Assembly (NCBI RefSeq): GCF_019393635.1
Contig: NC_057866.1
Span: 3,126,223-3,190,222 of the forward strand
Length of the DNA stretch: 64,000 nt
Source of the DNA: Dromiciops gliroides
Lineage: Eukaryota; Chordata; Mammalia; Microbiotheria; Microbiotheriidae
Reading direction: 5' to 3'
The position numbers and the translations under genes were made by a program. Below the pieces are notes generated by a model, which was given only the letters and a program-made list of their open reading frames with translations, had not been told where the DNA came from and did no database searches. Positions 1 through 12,300 of this stretch are shown here, one piece after another (the first letter of the stretch is position 1; every line of letters starts with the position of its first letter).

Positions 1-1029
1 CCTTTTGGCTACAGAATATCACATCTCTCTAGCCCAAATTCCCAGGGGGTGCTGCTAAGACACAGTTTGGACCACAGTTTCGGCACCTAAGTCGTTAGGG
101 GCTCCCTTCCTAACCGGAGAGGAGTGAGGCAACAGAAGCAAAAAGCACGAGTGACACACACCAAGCAACATAGCCAATATCCAGCCCCACTTCCACTCAG
201 GGAAAATCAGAGAGAAACCTGAGTTGGAAAGGTGCAGCTGCTGTCCCTTGGCTTCCTTTTCATGGGGTCTCTGAAGCAGGCTCCTCAGTTCGAGATGATC
301 TTTGAAGCCCCTTCCAGTGATAAACCCAAGAGCCCATGATTCCCTGAAAAAGTCCTTTGACCCAGTTCAGTGAAGCCAGATCAGTCCTCCCTGTTGGGGA
401 TGCCCTGTGCCCAGCCCACTCATCGCCTCCCTAGGAGCAGGCTGGGGGGTATGGGGTGGTGGCCTGATAGGCCAAGCTGCCAGGAGTGACCAAGCACATC
501 TGCTGGGCTTGGAAGTGAGAAGGCTAAGCCAGGGTGGCTGGAGAAGGCTTTTGTGAACACCGAGCCTGGGAGCTCTTCTCATTTTCTGTTACAGAAGACA
601 AGGAGACATGGAGAGAGGCAGCAGAGGGGAGAGCTGACTGAGAAGGGGACGTGAGCCTCTTGACTGCTAGGAATGGAGGGTTTTTTTGGAGGCAGGGGGC
701 TGGGCCACAGAGCCTCTGCTAGTCCTCGAACTGTTTGACTTTCCTATGTCCTGATTCAGCTAAAACTCAGTCAAAAAATAAAAAAATTAAAAATCAAGCT
801 CAGTCATCCTGGGTGTTTCAGGACAGATGTCATTAGGAGCCACCAGTCTTGCTCTCCTTGAGCAGCACATCTCAGTGTTCACTTGATTGGTCAGTGGACA
901 ACTGTGCCTCAGTGTTCCAAGCCAGGTTGTTTCCTCCCCCTCCCCAGAACCCTTTGGGAATGAGACTGTCATAGAAAGAGGAATGGGTCTTGTCCTGAGC
1001 AGAACTAGGCAGTGACAAGAAGTACAGTG
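1..1029. other. No gene or repeat recognised
   Basis: Unique-looking sequence of ordinary composition. An A-rich stretch at 772-795 is the only visible oddity. No coding exon of KCNQ1 was recognised. Confidence 0.5.
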
Positions 1030-1262
1030 CATAGGGGCACACTTATGTTTGATGACTGGAGAAACTTCCTAATAGTGAGAACTGTGCAAGAGTGAAATGA
1101 GTTACCTTAGGAAGTAGTGAGTTCCCCACCAATGAAGGTCTTGAAACAGAGGCTTGAGGACAATTAGTTGGGGACATTGTAGAGGATATTCAGGTTCAGA
1201 GACAGGTTGAACTATCTGGTCCCTGAAGTCCTTTCCATCTCAGGGACTCTCAGAACTAGACC
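1030..1262 (+). mobile_element. L3/CR1 LINE 3'-end fragment
   Basis: GAGAAACTTCCTAATAGTGAG, TGAGTTCCCCACCAATGAAG and GTCCCTGAAGTCCTTTCC follow the known L3/CR1 3' end in order (unique landmarks such as 'gtggtgagttccc' and 'gaggtcttcaagca'). Ancient, immobile. Confidence 0.7.
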
Positions 1263-3029
1263 AACAGGGAAAGGAATAGGACTCCAAAATGCACCCCCCC
1301 CCCAACTGATTCCCCAAGGATTTGCATTGTCAGAGTTGTGAATGGAGAGATCCCAAACTGGGAAGGAAGATCCTTATCCCTGGGAGGCTGTGGTGAAACC
1401 ATACATTGAGGAGTCCATCAACAATTCTTTCCTGAGCCTGGGATAAGCACTGGATTCTGGGAGTGATCACCTATCCCTATGCAAAGCATCATGGGGGACA
1501 GGAGATAAGAAACCGTGTTTGCCCCAGGAATCTCTCCCACCCTCTCTTAGCTCAGAATGGGGAAGTAGATTGGGTCTTTTGAGGCTGTGCTATAGGACAA
1601 TATCTGGAGAATGGAGGAGGTGAAAAGGGAGGAGAAGACACCTTGGTGACAGGAAAGCCTAGTTGGCTCCCTAGGACCATGGCTAGCTCTAAAAGGATCT
1701 CAAGCTGCTCCCTCCCTACACAATTCACCCAAGATCCGTATGTGAAGGTCTTTCCTCCATGCCAGTCCCTGAGAGTGAGACAGGAGGCAACAGGAGCTTA
1801 CAAAGAAAAAGAGTTTAAGCTTCCACTGACCTTTGAAATTAAAGAAGGGAGTGCACAATGAGAACTGACAGCCCCCAAATGACTTTCCCTATCCCTGCCA
1901 GCATGTGTGTGCACAGCAAGCCAGCCACCTCTGACCTGAGCCTGGACACCTGCTGCCTGAGGAGTCCTTCCATACCCCTCCACTGCAAGATCATGGAGGG
2001 GTGGGGGGGGGGGGTAATGGGCATTGGTGAGACAGGAGCACATTGACAAGCCACAAGCAGGCTTGGGGGACTCACATGTGCAAACGTTCTCCTTTGTCCA
2101 AAAGCCAGTCCAGGAATCCCAGAATTCACCACTGCCATCACTGAGAACTGAAGGGGATCCCCTCCAAAGGCTTGTGCTTGTTTCTCTGGCCTGGTGAGCA
2201 GTCACTGAAGCACTATGGATGTCATTTATTGATGGATTACAGATCTGATGTCAATCTGTTCTTTGGGCACAGTGACTTATGCCAATTGTTGAGAAAGATG
2301 GCTCTTCAGAGAGCCCCAACCCCTCAACTCTTCTCCCCATCATCATAATCTGCTGTTCAGCAACTGCCTGTCTCAAGGTTCCAAGATTCTCAAGGAAGCA
2401 GTGGGGCTGTGACTGTCCTTTCCTAGGACCTTGGAGAGTCCCAGAAGCCCAGAGCTGGCAGAGGCCTCCCTACCATGGTGCATTTATGGGGCATGCTATA
2501 AAGGCTTCTGAATCAGGGAAGGTGCCACAGAGTCTTCTGTGCATCAGAATTGTCCAGTAGGGTGGCCCTCCCGAGGTCATCTAGTCCAGTTCTCTGCCTC
2601 CAGACAGGATATTAACAGAGCCCAGCCCAAGTCCCCTTCTTACATGGGTTCTGCAGCCCCTCCATGGTCCTTCATCACCTGTTCCTGGATCTCAGGTTAC
2701 ATGAGTGGGTCCATGCTTTGACATGGAGAGGAGGGTCCAAGGAAAGAGATCCTCTTGACACTGAGCCTCTCCTGCAGCTGTCCAGGCAACAGTTGCCCGC
2801 AGTCACCCCAGACGTGACCATGTCTCATGATCTATTTATTTTTTACATGATGAGCAGGAATTCTTCACCACCTCCCAAGCAGAGGGAGGAGAAAGAGGCC
2901 ATCAGTGCTCCCTCCCAGGCCCCAGGGGCCCCACCGAGGCCAGAGCAAAGAACCCCCAAAACGCTGCTCCTTTGTACACTGGGTGGAGTGGGGGAGGGAG
3001 AGAGGGGAGAAGGACTTCCAGTGCAAGGA
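1263..3029. other. No gene recognised
   Basis: Unique-looking sequence with one weak L3/CR1-like piece near 2,565 and a G-run near 2,008. Short open frames show no family signature. Confidence 0.45.
2565..2640 (-). mobile_element. Possible L3/CR1 fragment
   Basis: GGTCATCTAGTCCAGTTCTC resembles the reversed L3/CR1 3' end. Only this landmark is clear, so the call is weak. Confidence 0.35.
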
Positions 3030-3215
3030 ATCAAGTCACAGCATCTTGGAGTGTGAAGGGACCGCAGAGAAGATCTACCCAGCCACATACGACTCCCTTT
3101 TATAGCATCCCTCACCCAGCCTCACCCAGCCTTAGCCTGAAGACCTCCACCGAGTTAGACTTACTGCCTCCCAAGACAGTCCCTCCGATTGTTAGGAAGT
3201 TAGGAAGTTTAGGTG
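3030..3215 (-). mobile_element. L3/CR1 LINE 3'-end fragment
   Basis: Reversed L3/CR1 landmarks occur in the right order: GTGAAGGGACCGCAGAGAAG, CCTGAAGACCTCCACCGAG, and ATTGTTAGGAAGTT. Ancient copy. Confidence 0.7.
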
Positions 3216-4030
3216 TCCTGGCACACAGTGGGTGCCGAGGAGACCTAAAGAAATGCACGGGAGAGTCAATGGTGACCGTGTAAAGCCCACGGCCCTGGGA
3301 GCTGACAGAGGGATTCTATCCCTCTGGGTTCCTGCTCTGGCGCCGGTCACTGTACCTCAGACTCCACGCCGCCTGACCTCCACGGTTCCATCCGGGCTTT
3401 GGAACTTGAGTCGCCATGTTCTGCTGGGCCCTCATCCTGCGGCCAGAGAATCCTCCGATTGTGTCTCTACAGAGGAAAGGGTCGTTCCAGGGAGGAAACG
3501 AACGTCGGGGAGAAGAGGGGAGGTAGCCGGAGTGCATGGTGAAGCTTAAGGACGAAAGGCGCCATTTCCACATCCCGTCGCTCTGAGTCCATCCCCATCT
3601 CGCCTCTTCCTATTGGTTAATGCCAAAGCGCTTCCTCCTGCGCTGAGCGCTTCTCTTCCAGATCTCAGACTCGGACCCATTCAAGTCCGTCATCACCCTG
3701 CCTGCCAAGCTCCTCACAACCCCGCGTGTCACGGACCGGACCGGGAGGAGCAGAGGTGGGATCTGATCCCGGCCTACCCCTGCGGCTCCTCCATCAGCCC
3801 CCTCCCGCGGGCCATGTTTTGGCCGTAACCCTTCGGAAGAGGAGCGGGCCCGCTGGGGGTCTGACATTTCTGCTTGATGCTCCTCCAAGTGCGATCGTGT
3901 CTGCTCTCGGCATCGCTGCCCAATGCAAACCTTCTCCTTGCTCCTTTTTCAGTAGCAGGGTCTCCAAGGGCCCCCTTTACCCCAGAGCCAGAAGTCAAGG
4001 ACCAGGAAGAGAGGATGGCGCCTCCATTGC
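3216..4030. other. Moderately CpG-rich, unassigned
   Basis: CpG dinucleotides are more frequent here than in the surrounding 10 kb, with CTATTGGTT (a CCAAT box in reverse) at about 3,609. It may be a weak island or a degraded older repeat. No exon was identified. Confidence 0.3.
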
Positions 4031-6819
4031 CTCGGCCACGGCCCCCAGGCCTCCCAGAAACAGGGAAATGTCTCCAGGGGGCCTTGAGGCCAGGAGTTGA
4101 CTTCAGCCCAAGATGGCTTTACAAGGACAGAGGAGCCATCATTTCTCTGGGGGAGTCAGAGCAACAAGACTGGAGCAGGAGCAGCTGTAATTCTCCAGTC
4201 CCTCACTCACTTCAGGGCCCCTGCTTTACTTATAGAATTCATGCGTCAGAGCCACTGCTGACCGGGGAGGCTATGCAGCCTAATGCTCCCATTTCGCAGA
4301 GGGGAAACTGAGGCCACAGGAGGAGAAGGGCCTTGCCTGAGATGACACAGCACAATAACCATCTTGTCAATGAAAATTCACACAGGCCAGGCCTGAGGGA
4401 GGAAAAAGGACAGGAGAGCTGGCACAAGGGTCACCAGATGAGAGATGTACAACCCTAACCGGATCTTTCAGGGCATAAGCCAGAGGCAATTCAATGGCTG
4501 TATCCAGGTGGGCTGGCTCTGGTGGGCCTGTGTTTTTGTACATGCAATGTGATTACGTAGAGAGATATACGGATGCCTGTGTACACACACACTATGGACA
4601 CATGAATATTGATATGAGCGTGTACGAGTTTAATGGGATTCCACATCACATAGTTAAGTCCTCTTGACCTTGTGGGCCACTAGATCCCTGAGATCTTGCC
4701 TCTCCTTGGACTTGTGAAGTCATTTTTGTTGATGCAGCATTCATCGCTATTGAATCCATCATAGGGTATTCTGCCTATCAATGGTCCAGTCTAGCATGAG
4801 CTTTCTGATCGCCACTCTGTCGCCCAGGAGGTCAGCCACCTTCCGGGCTTGGCATTGTTTATCCTGTGGATGAGGCTGGCCTCTCTCGACCTTTATCCCT
4901 GTCATCGATGCAAAGCCTGGATTCCTGGGGCACAGCCCTTCATTTGCTTCTCAGCCATTGGTCAGTGAGCAGAAGTCTTTGGGGGAGGCGGAAGCTGGCT
5001 GAAGACCCAGAGAAACCCACCACAGGAGCAGGACAATGGCTTCTATACAATCCAAGCAGGAGAGGAAGAGGAAGAAAGGAGGCCCAGCTAGGAGAAGCCC
5101 CATCTCCTCCCAACCACACAAGGCCCAGGGCTTGGCTGACTTTGTCTCAGTGGCTCGTCCATCCATCCCCGAGGGACATACTAGAGTGAGGCCGATTCCT
5201 GCTCCCCACTTGACCTGCAGGAACTCCACACCACTCACTTAACCATGTCTACCCTCAAACTGACAGTCCTTCACAAGGGCCTGCATCCATCAACAGGTGG
5301 AGGAGGATTCAGATTTACATGAAAATTGGGAACCACCGAGGGAGCGGGCCCTCTGGGCCTCCCGCCCACGCTACCATTTTCATTGTGTGGATCGTGTGAA
5401 TGTCCAAGCACCTACAAGGTCCAAGGTGTCAAGTATGGCTTTTGTGTTCCCAGAGTGGACAGAAACCCTGAGCCCCTCCTGAGATGGACAGCAGCCAGCC
5501 ACAGCCAGGGCTTCACTGGGCAGTCACAGCGAACAATGGGTGTGTCACCAGCGAGAGATGGATCAGGGAGGCGGCTTTCAGAGAAGACCCTGAGGGCTTT
5601 GGGGGCGGGCAGCCCGGCCAGTTTTGTTCAGCGCAGGCAGCCTCTGATCCCCAACAGTCCAAGTCACCCCCTGCCACCCAGAGACACTACATCTCAGAGC
5701 TCGGAGGGCATCCCTTAGAAGGGAGGCAGGGACGAATGTTGGTAAGTGAGCTCCAAGAGCCTGGATCCAGATGTTTCCCATTTAGAAAATGGCATGGGGC
5801 TTCGGAGCCAGCCCTGATCTTCTCTAAATTCATGAATTGAGGTGCAGGTGACACTTCAGAATCCCATCTCTGCCTCTAGCTATGTGAGCATTGAATTAGC
5901 TCAGAGGTTCTTGGCCTTGTGCGGTCCATGCCAGCGCCAGAGCCAGCACCAGAGCCAGCGCCAGAGAGGCCCTTGAGGGCCTGGACTGCTAAGTGGGATC
6001 TCTGACCCAAGGGAAGCCCTGTTTGTGGAGAAGGCTCCATCCTCCAACTTCCCCATCTGGTGAGAGAGTTGGTGGTCAAAGAGGGGCCACCACTGGCCAT
6101 CGCAGCACCAAGCCTCTTCCAGCTTGGGGCCAAGTAGGGGCAGAAGTGAGAGACTCAGACCTTGGCCACCTCACTGGGCTCCTGAGTGAGAGAGAAAGGG
6201 GAGGGGAGAAAGAGGGGAAATTGGGGCATCCTCCCATGAGGCACAGACCCGTCTCAGCTGGATCATGTCCTGCAGCTCATACTGGCATAGCATCATTCCA
6301 CCACTGAGCCCAGCTGGGGTCATCCAGGATGTGCTCCACAGGAGGGAGGGGTCATGACCGGAATCATTGGAGAGGGGGGGAAGTTCTCTGAGTCAGCATC
6401 ACACCTACCAAGAAGGGCTGGACTCCAGAGAACTGAGTGCACAGGCAAGGCCGAAGCATGGGACAGTGGGAAGTCCAGGGCCTCAGAGAGTGGGAGGTGG
6501 GAGTGGGGGGATGGGGAGAGTCTGGGAACAATGGAGGTGAGGACAAAAGGACACGGCCTTGTATGGCCTGGGTGTTTCCTAGCCCAGAGACTGTCTCTGC
6601 AGAGGGCCCTGGGGACAGCTGTGGGGGAGACTCTGGCTGGCTCCTCTGTGGACCTGCCCCAGACCGGTCACACAGGACAAGAGAGCCGATACCTGCTAGG
6701 TAAGAGTCTCCCATCACCTCTCCATCCCGGAGCTTCCTAGGGTGTGACAAGGACAGGAGATACAGTCAGAGCCTCCAGGTGGGGGTCCTTATTTGGCCAC
6801 CTGGTTCAGGCTCTGGGGC
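4031..6819. other. No gene recognised
   Basis: Unique-looking sequence. A reversed MIR-type trace is at about 4,290-4,365 (GAGGGGAAACTGAGGCCAC) and the short tandem at 5,931 lies here. No coding signature. Confidence 0.45.
5931..5966 (+). repeat. Short CCAGAGCCAGCG tandem repeat
   Basis: Repeats of a CCAGAG/CCAGCG hexamer pair over about 36 bases. Confidence 0.75.
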
Positions 6820-6915
6820 CTTCAGTCAGGGGCTTGGCATTTCTAAGCCTCAGTTTCCACATCTGTCAAATGAGGATCATGACTACAGTGTGACATCCCT
6901 TCGGGGGATTCAGAA
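6820..6915 (+). mobile_element. MIR-type fragment
   Basis: AAGCCTCAGTTTCCACATCTG and TCAAATGAGGATCATGAC match the MIR middle. Confidence 0.55.
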
Positions 6916-6959
6916 AAGAAAGGGCTCTGTGTTCCTCCATGGAGCCCCAGCATCTCAGC

Positions 6960-7085
6960 ATCCCGAAAGAAGGGTCCTCTCGGAGGCCTCTCGTCCAGTT
7001 CTCAGCTCCCTGAGCCTCCCCTCTCTGCCAACCCTGACCAGCAGTTATCCAGCCTCAACTCAGAGAGGCAGCCCCTCCACACCAG
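6960..7085 (-). mobile_element. Possible L3/CR1 fragment
   Basis: GGAGGCCTCTCGTCCAGTTC and TTATCCAGCCTCAACTCAGAG resemble the reversed L3/CR1 end. The match is weak and based on a few landmarks. Confidence 0.35.
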
Positions 7086-7344
7086 GATAGCTCCAGGGCT
7101 CAGAGAATTTTCTCCTTCATCAGGCTCCTGGGGCCAAGCAGAATGAGGCTGAATCTTTTCAGGATTGTGTCAGGTGCTTAAAGCTCTCCAAAATCGGGCA
7201 CCCTGACTGTGACTATTATGAATTTCCCAGCACCAAGGGGACCCCAAAGCTGAATTGGGGGGCAGATCCATGCCTCCCTCCGGAGCCCAGCTCCCCTAGA
7301 ATCTGAGTCACTGATCCAGCAGAGACCCAGAACCCCCCTCACCC

Positions 7345-7705
7345 ACCCCAAGCCCAAACCCTTCATTTGAAAGATGGGAAAACTGAAGCCTACAGAGGAA
7401 AAGGTGCCGTCCCAAAGTTCCCACAGTGCCCTGCAGCTCCTGGGCCCTAGCCTGCCCTGCTTAGGCCTCAGCCTCTCTGGACCCCAGGGCCCCTCTTGTT
7501 CTCGATTGCCTTCACGTAGCAATGGCCTGCTTCTTTGAAGGCTGTAGTGACAGGGTCTCAGATGATCACCTGGAAGGGAGGCCGCTGAGTCTAAGCACCT
7601 CTTCTAGCAGATGAGGAAGGAGAAGTGACTTGCCCAAGGTCACTTGGGCAGTAAGGGACAGAGTTGGGATCCGAACTCAGCTCCTCTGCCCCTGTGCCTC
7701 TAGCC
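7345..7705 (-). mobile_element. Two reversed MIR-type fragments
   Basis: CATTTGAAAGATGGGAAAACTG at 7,362-7,383 with a following segment, and GATGAGGAAGGAGAAGTGAC with CTTGCCCAAGGTCAC at 7,610-7,645. They may be two different MIR copies; both are short. Confidence 0.5.
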
Positions 7706-8536
7706 CTGGGCTGCCCCCTGAGCAGATAACAGGGGTTCAGATCGAGGATTTCTCGGCCATGTTTCAAATTCTCTTGGTGATGCTGCGGGCCCCCTCCCCC
7801 TGCCCATGCCCAGGATGGAGGGAGCTCTGCCCTTGTCCTCCCAACCCCCTTCTCTCACCCGGGTTCCTGCAGCTGCCAAAAGGGATGTTAGAAATCACAG
7901 ATGCAAATAACTCAGACCTGTTTGTTTTTCCTCCTGTGAAGCTGAGCCAACAGGGGCCACCAAGCGAGTGAGCAGCAGAGCCTGGACCTCACAGGGCAGC
8001 AACCACAAGGGGCTCTCATTGGGAATTCCCCTGAATGAGAAAAGAGGGGGTAGGAAACCACACGGGGAAGACTGGGCAAGGAGGGGGGATGGGAGGCGGC
8101 CTCCCCCCAGGACAGATCCCAAAGCCAGAAGCCTCCCTCCCCTCCCCTCCCCAACCCAGCCCAACACCCTTCATTCCTGTCCTGAAGATGGGCTCATCAA
8201 GGGAAAGCCCCAGAACATCTGAGAAAGGTCCCTCTAGGAAGGAAGGGAGAGTCGGCCATCTCCACGGACTCTATCAGGTGCCAGAGACAGAGCCCTCGGG
8301 GGAGAGACCAGCCAGACCAAAGCTGCCGCCTGCCCCAAAACACCCTGGCATCTGACAGGTGGGGTCACTCCTGATGACCCAGCATCAGGAAGCCGGAGCC
8401 ACCATCCAGACCTTCCCTGCTCCTCAGAGACCCAAGGACCCCACGTGGGCACAACTGACTTTGGAGTCAAAGGGCCAGCTGTGGCACCTGCTGCCTGGGC
8501 GGCCTTGGACAGAGCCTGGCACTCACAAAGTCAAGG
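7706..8536. other. No gene recognised
   Basis: Purine/pyrimidine-biased, unique-looking sequence. Nothing identifiable. Confidence 0.45.
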
Positions 8537-8650
8537 TGCTCTCATTAAGACCCTACTATGTGCCGGACACTGTGCAAAGTTCTGGGGATACAAAGCAAGG
8601 CAGAGTGCCTACCTTGGAGGAGCCCCCAGTCTAAGGAGGGGCCAGGAGCG
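8537..8650 (+). repeat. Ancient repeat with 'TATGTGCCGGACACTGTGC' signature
   Basis: CCTACTATGTGCCGGACACTG, TGGGGATACAAAGCAAGGC and GGAGCCCCCAGTCTAAGG. The same word order occurs at six other places in the window, listed separately. I cannot name the family with confidence. Confidence 0.6.
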
Positions 8651-9570
8651 GGCAAACAAGACACCAAGGGGAAATGCCCCAAACTGCGCTGTGACCTTTC
8701 CCCCCTTCCTAATTTCGCTATTACTATTGCTCCCATCTTCCCAGTCCCCCAGGCTCATAACCTAGGAGTCGTCCTCGACTCCTCGCTCTCCCTGCCTCCT
8801 ATGTCCAGGCTGTTGCCGAGGCCTATGGATTCTACCTTCCTAATATCTCCCTAGTGTGCCCCCTTGTCTCCTCAGACCCGGCCCGGACTCTAGCCCAGAC
8901 CCTCAGCCCCTGGACTGTTGCAATGGCTGCTGAAAGGTCTGGCTGGCAGGGTCTCTCCCCATTCCAGTCCATCCTCCAATCACCCACCAAAGGTTATTGT
9001 ACTAAAGTGTAGGTCTGACCGTGTCACCCCCTTCTACCCCTCAACACCCTCCAGGAGCTCCCTATCACCTTCAGCATCAACTGCAGAATCCTCTGGCCTC
9101 TAAAACCCATGCTATCCTGGCTCTGCCTACTTTCCTGTCCTCCTGTGCTTCACACCTTCCCCCCCACACTCTGTTAGCCATGGCCACCAGCCTCCTGGCC
9201 AAAGACCCTCCACCTCCAGACTCGGGGCCTTTTCTCTGGCTGTGCCTCCTGCTTGGAAGGCCCTCCCTGCTCATCTCTGCCTCCTGGACTCCTGGCTTCC
9301 CTCAGTCTCAGCTTATCTTCTACAAGAAGCCTTCACTGGGCTAACATGGCACCTTCCCTCTGTTGTCCCCAATTTACCCTCAGTCAACCATCATTAAGCA
9401 CCTACTGTGTGCTAGGCACATGCTAAGTATATTGTCTGTCCTGTTTGCTCCCATGGTGTCTCCCCTGTGGTGTCCACAGCATCTTGAGGGCAGGGACATC
9501 TTTCTCTGCATCCCCAGTGCTTAGCACAGTCCCTGGCACACAGTAGGTGCTTTACAAATGCTTGGTCACT
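8651..9570 (+). mobile_element. L2 LINE, 3' part
   Basis: L2 landmarks in order: AACCTAGGAGTCGTCCTCG, TGGACTGTTGCAATGGCTGC, AGGTCTGACCGTGTCACCCC, ATGCTATCCTGGCTCTGCC, and the 3' end CCCAGTGCTTAGCACAGTCC to GTAGGTGCTTTACAAATGC. A short piece near 9,380-9,430 may be a different insertion. Confidence 0.85.
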
Positions 9571-10595
9571 CCAGGTGAGAGGGATGAGCACTAAGGGGCT
9601 GGGGAAAGGCTTCTTATAGAAGTAGGGAGTTTAAGTCCAAAGGGAGGGGGAGAGGAAGGGCATGTGGGACACAGCCAGAGAGAATGGCTGGAGCGTCACT
9701 TGCAAGACCAGCAATGGGGCCGGTGCCTGACACACAGTGGGTGCCTAATGAAGCTCCTTGTCCGGGCCTCGGTTTTCTCCTGACTAACAGGGCTGGCAAT
9801 CCCTGTAGAGCCTCTCTCGCTGAGCAGAGCCGATGAGGCCAGTTGGGTGATGCCGGTCATGAGTGCAAGTTTTCAGGCAGACAGTCCAGGTGGACGATTC
9901 TGTGCCCCCTGGCCCAGTTCTGCCAAGCCCTGGGCTGCCCATTCAGGCCCTGCTCCCGGCCTCTCTGGGCCTGCACATCCCACAAACCCCTCTTGTTAGC
10001 ACAACTTTACCGCCTTCTCCAGCCTCCCCTGGAGCAGGTCCGTGTGTCCTGTCCCAGGCTCGGACCTGCTGGAGGCAGCAGACAGCTGTTTGTCAACCTT
10101 TTGAGCCACCTTGAGATCAATGGGGTTCACAGGTTCACCCTCTAGGCCCAGGGAACATCCCCAGGAAATCAGGAAACTGCCTCCCACCCCCACCCCCAAG
10201 CAAGCTCGGGCCTAGACTTTGTGCCTCCCAGGTACCCAGGCTCTCTTGCTGTCCCAGCTCACGTAGGCTACAGGGAGAGAGACCAGGGAACACAGAGGCC
10301 ATAACAGATTTATTTCGTTTACTAGTTCATTTTCATTGGGGAGAAGGTGCCGCTGTTCTCTTGTCCCTCTCCCAGCCCTTCCCCATCTCTGGGCTTTGAG
10401 ATGAAAGATTGTGGAGACCGGTTCCTGAGCTGCAACCATGTGCTGAAGATTAGGAGGTCTGAGATGCAGGAGATGGGGGCACAATTAAGTATCTTATGTC
10501 CAGCTGGGGTGGGCAGGGACCCATTGCATTGTGGGGCCTTCCCACAAGTGCAGATGACCACTGTTGGGAGTCAAGGCTATCCCTGAGGATGAGTG
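9571..10595. other. No gene recognised
   Basis: Unique-looking sequence between an L2 and an ancient repeat. No exon or promoter seen. Confidence 0.45.
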
Positions 10596-10690
10596 ACCCT
10601 TTACTGAGACCATGAGGAGTGTCTAGGCCTATGCCAGGCACTCAGAAGATTCAGGAAAAGTCTGTCCCTCTTCAGTGAGCTTGCAGCCTG
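10596..10690 (+). repeat. Ancient repeat, same family, diverged
   Basis: CCTATGCCAGGCACTCAGAAG and TCAGTGAGCTTGCAGCCTGG match the family in order. Diverged copy. Confidence 0.45.
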
Positions 10691-11215
10691 GCTAAGGATA
10701 GAGGCTAGGCCCCCATGGAGACATGGGAACCTGGCTTAGTGCTCCCCAGGTCATAGAGGCAGCCTGGCCTGAAAGAGCTCAAAGGTGCTAAGGGGTCCAT
10801 TAGGCCAGGGGAATCAAGGAAGGCCGCCTGCACAGGAGAGGGGCCTGGAAGGGCCGGGATGGGCAGAGGGGAGGAAGACATTCAAGGACAGGGGGACAGC
10901 TGGGAGGCCTGCATTCTGGAGGCTGCAGGAAGAAAGCCTGAAGGCTGAGCCAAACCACTTGGAGAGGATGTGGAGGGAGAGGCTGGAGAAGCTCACCTGG
11001 TGTGTTGTGTGTCCAATTCCTTTGAAGAAATCTAGGTCCCACAGCCAATCCCCGGCCTCTCAAGCTGGGCCAAGAGAGGGATTTCAGGGTCTGCTAGTCC
11101 CCGATGCGCCCCAGGCCCTCCCGACGTCTTCTGATAACCCCAGCATGGATAAACAGTGTTCTTGATGACTGGGCTGCCCGAATGCAGTCAGAACGGGGAG
11201 GGGTGTCATGATTAA
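10691..11215. other. No gene recognised
   Basis: Unique-looking sequence up to the L1 fragment. No signature. Confidence 0.45.
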
Positions 11216-12025
11216 GCTGAACAGAGGGGCAAATATAACGAAAAAGGAAAATATTGGATGTTGGAGGGGATGTGGGAAAGCGGGGACACAGTCCACTGTT
11301 GGTGGAGTTGTGAAAAGATCCAACCATTCTGGAGAGCAGTTTGGAACTCCGTCCAAAGAGCTATACAACTGTGCATACCCTTTGACCCAGCAATACCACT
11401 GCTGGGTTTATATGCCAAAGACATCCCCCCAAAAGAGAAAAAGACATAATTGTACAAAAATATTTCTAGCAGCTCTTTTTGTGGTGGCTAAGAATTTTAA
11501 CTTGAAGGAATGCCCACCAACTGGGCAATGGCCAAACAAAACTGTGGTTTATTATTGGAATGTTAATGTGCCCTAAGAAATGACAATCAGATGATTTCAG
11601 AAAGACCTGGAAAGACTTGTATGAACTGATGTAGAGTGAAGTGAGCAGAACCAAGAGAACTTTGTGCACAGAGACAGCAATATTGTTTGATGAGGGTCCG
11701 TGAATGACTTAGCTATTCTCAGCAATACAAATGATCCAAGACAATTCCAAAGACTAATGATGAAGCATATTATCCACCTCCAAAGAAAGAACTGGCATCG
11801 ATTGCACATAGACTGAAGCAGGTTCTTTTTCTTTCTTTCATTTTTTTCTTGTATTCAAGTTTTCTTGTACAAAATGACAAATATGGTCATGTTTGACATA
11901 ATCACGCATGTATAATCCATATCTGATTGCTTATAGCTTCAGGGAGGGGGAACAGGAGGGAAGGAAGGAGGGATAAAAATTGGAAATCTAAACTATAAAT
12001 AAAAATGTTTATTATTTTAAAAGAA
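11216..12025 (+). mobile_element. 5'-truncated L1, 3' end only
   Basis: Matches the 3' segment of the full-length L1 at 34,400-35,260, from ATAACGAAAAAGGAAAATATTGG to the AATAAAAATGTTTATTATTTT end. The translated piece HCWWSCEKIQPFWRAVWN parallels L1 ORF2 C-termini. No preserved target duplication was identified. Confidence 0.85.
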
Positions 12026-12147
12026 AGAAAGGAGATTGGTACCTCAGAGCCACGTGCTTTGTTCCATACCTCTCTCCCCATGAGAAGTCCAAGGATTTCT
12101 TTCATGGTTTCCCTTCCCTTGCCCCTAAATAAACTACCATTTTATTC

Positions 12148-12300
12148 TTTTTTTTTTTTTTTTTGGTGAGGTAATTGGGGTTAAGTGACTTGCCCAGGGT
12201 CACACAGCTAGTAAGTGTCAAGTGTCTGAGGCCGGATTTGAACTCAGGTACTCCTGAATTCAGGGCCGGTGCTCTATCCGATGCGCCATCTAGCTGCCCC
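12148..12300 (-). mobile_element. WSINE1/Mar-type SINE
   Basis: Reverse-oriented full-length copy: poly-T, GGTGAGGTAATTGGGGTTAAG, the core GGTCACACAGCTAGTAAGTG, and inverted head ending CATCTAGCTGCCCC. Flanks TTTTATTCTT and ATCTTATTCTT form an imperfect target duplication. Confidence 0.92.
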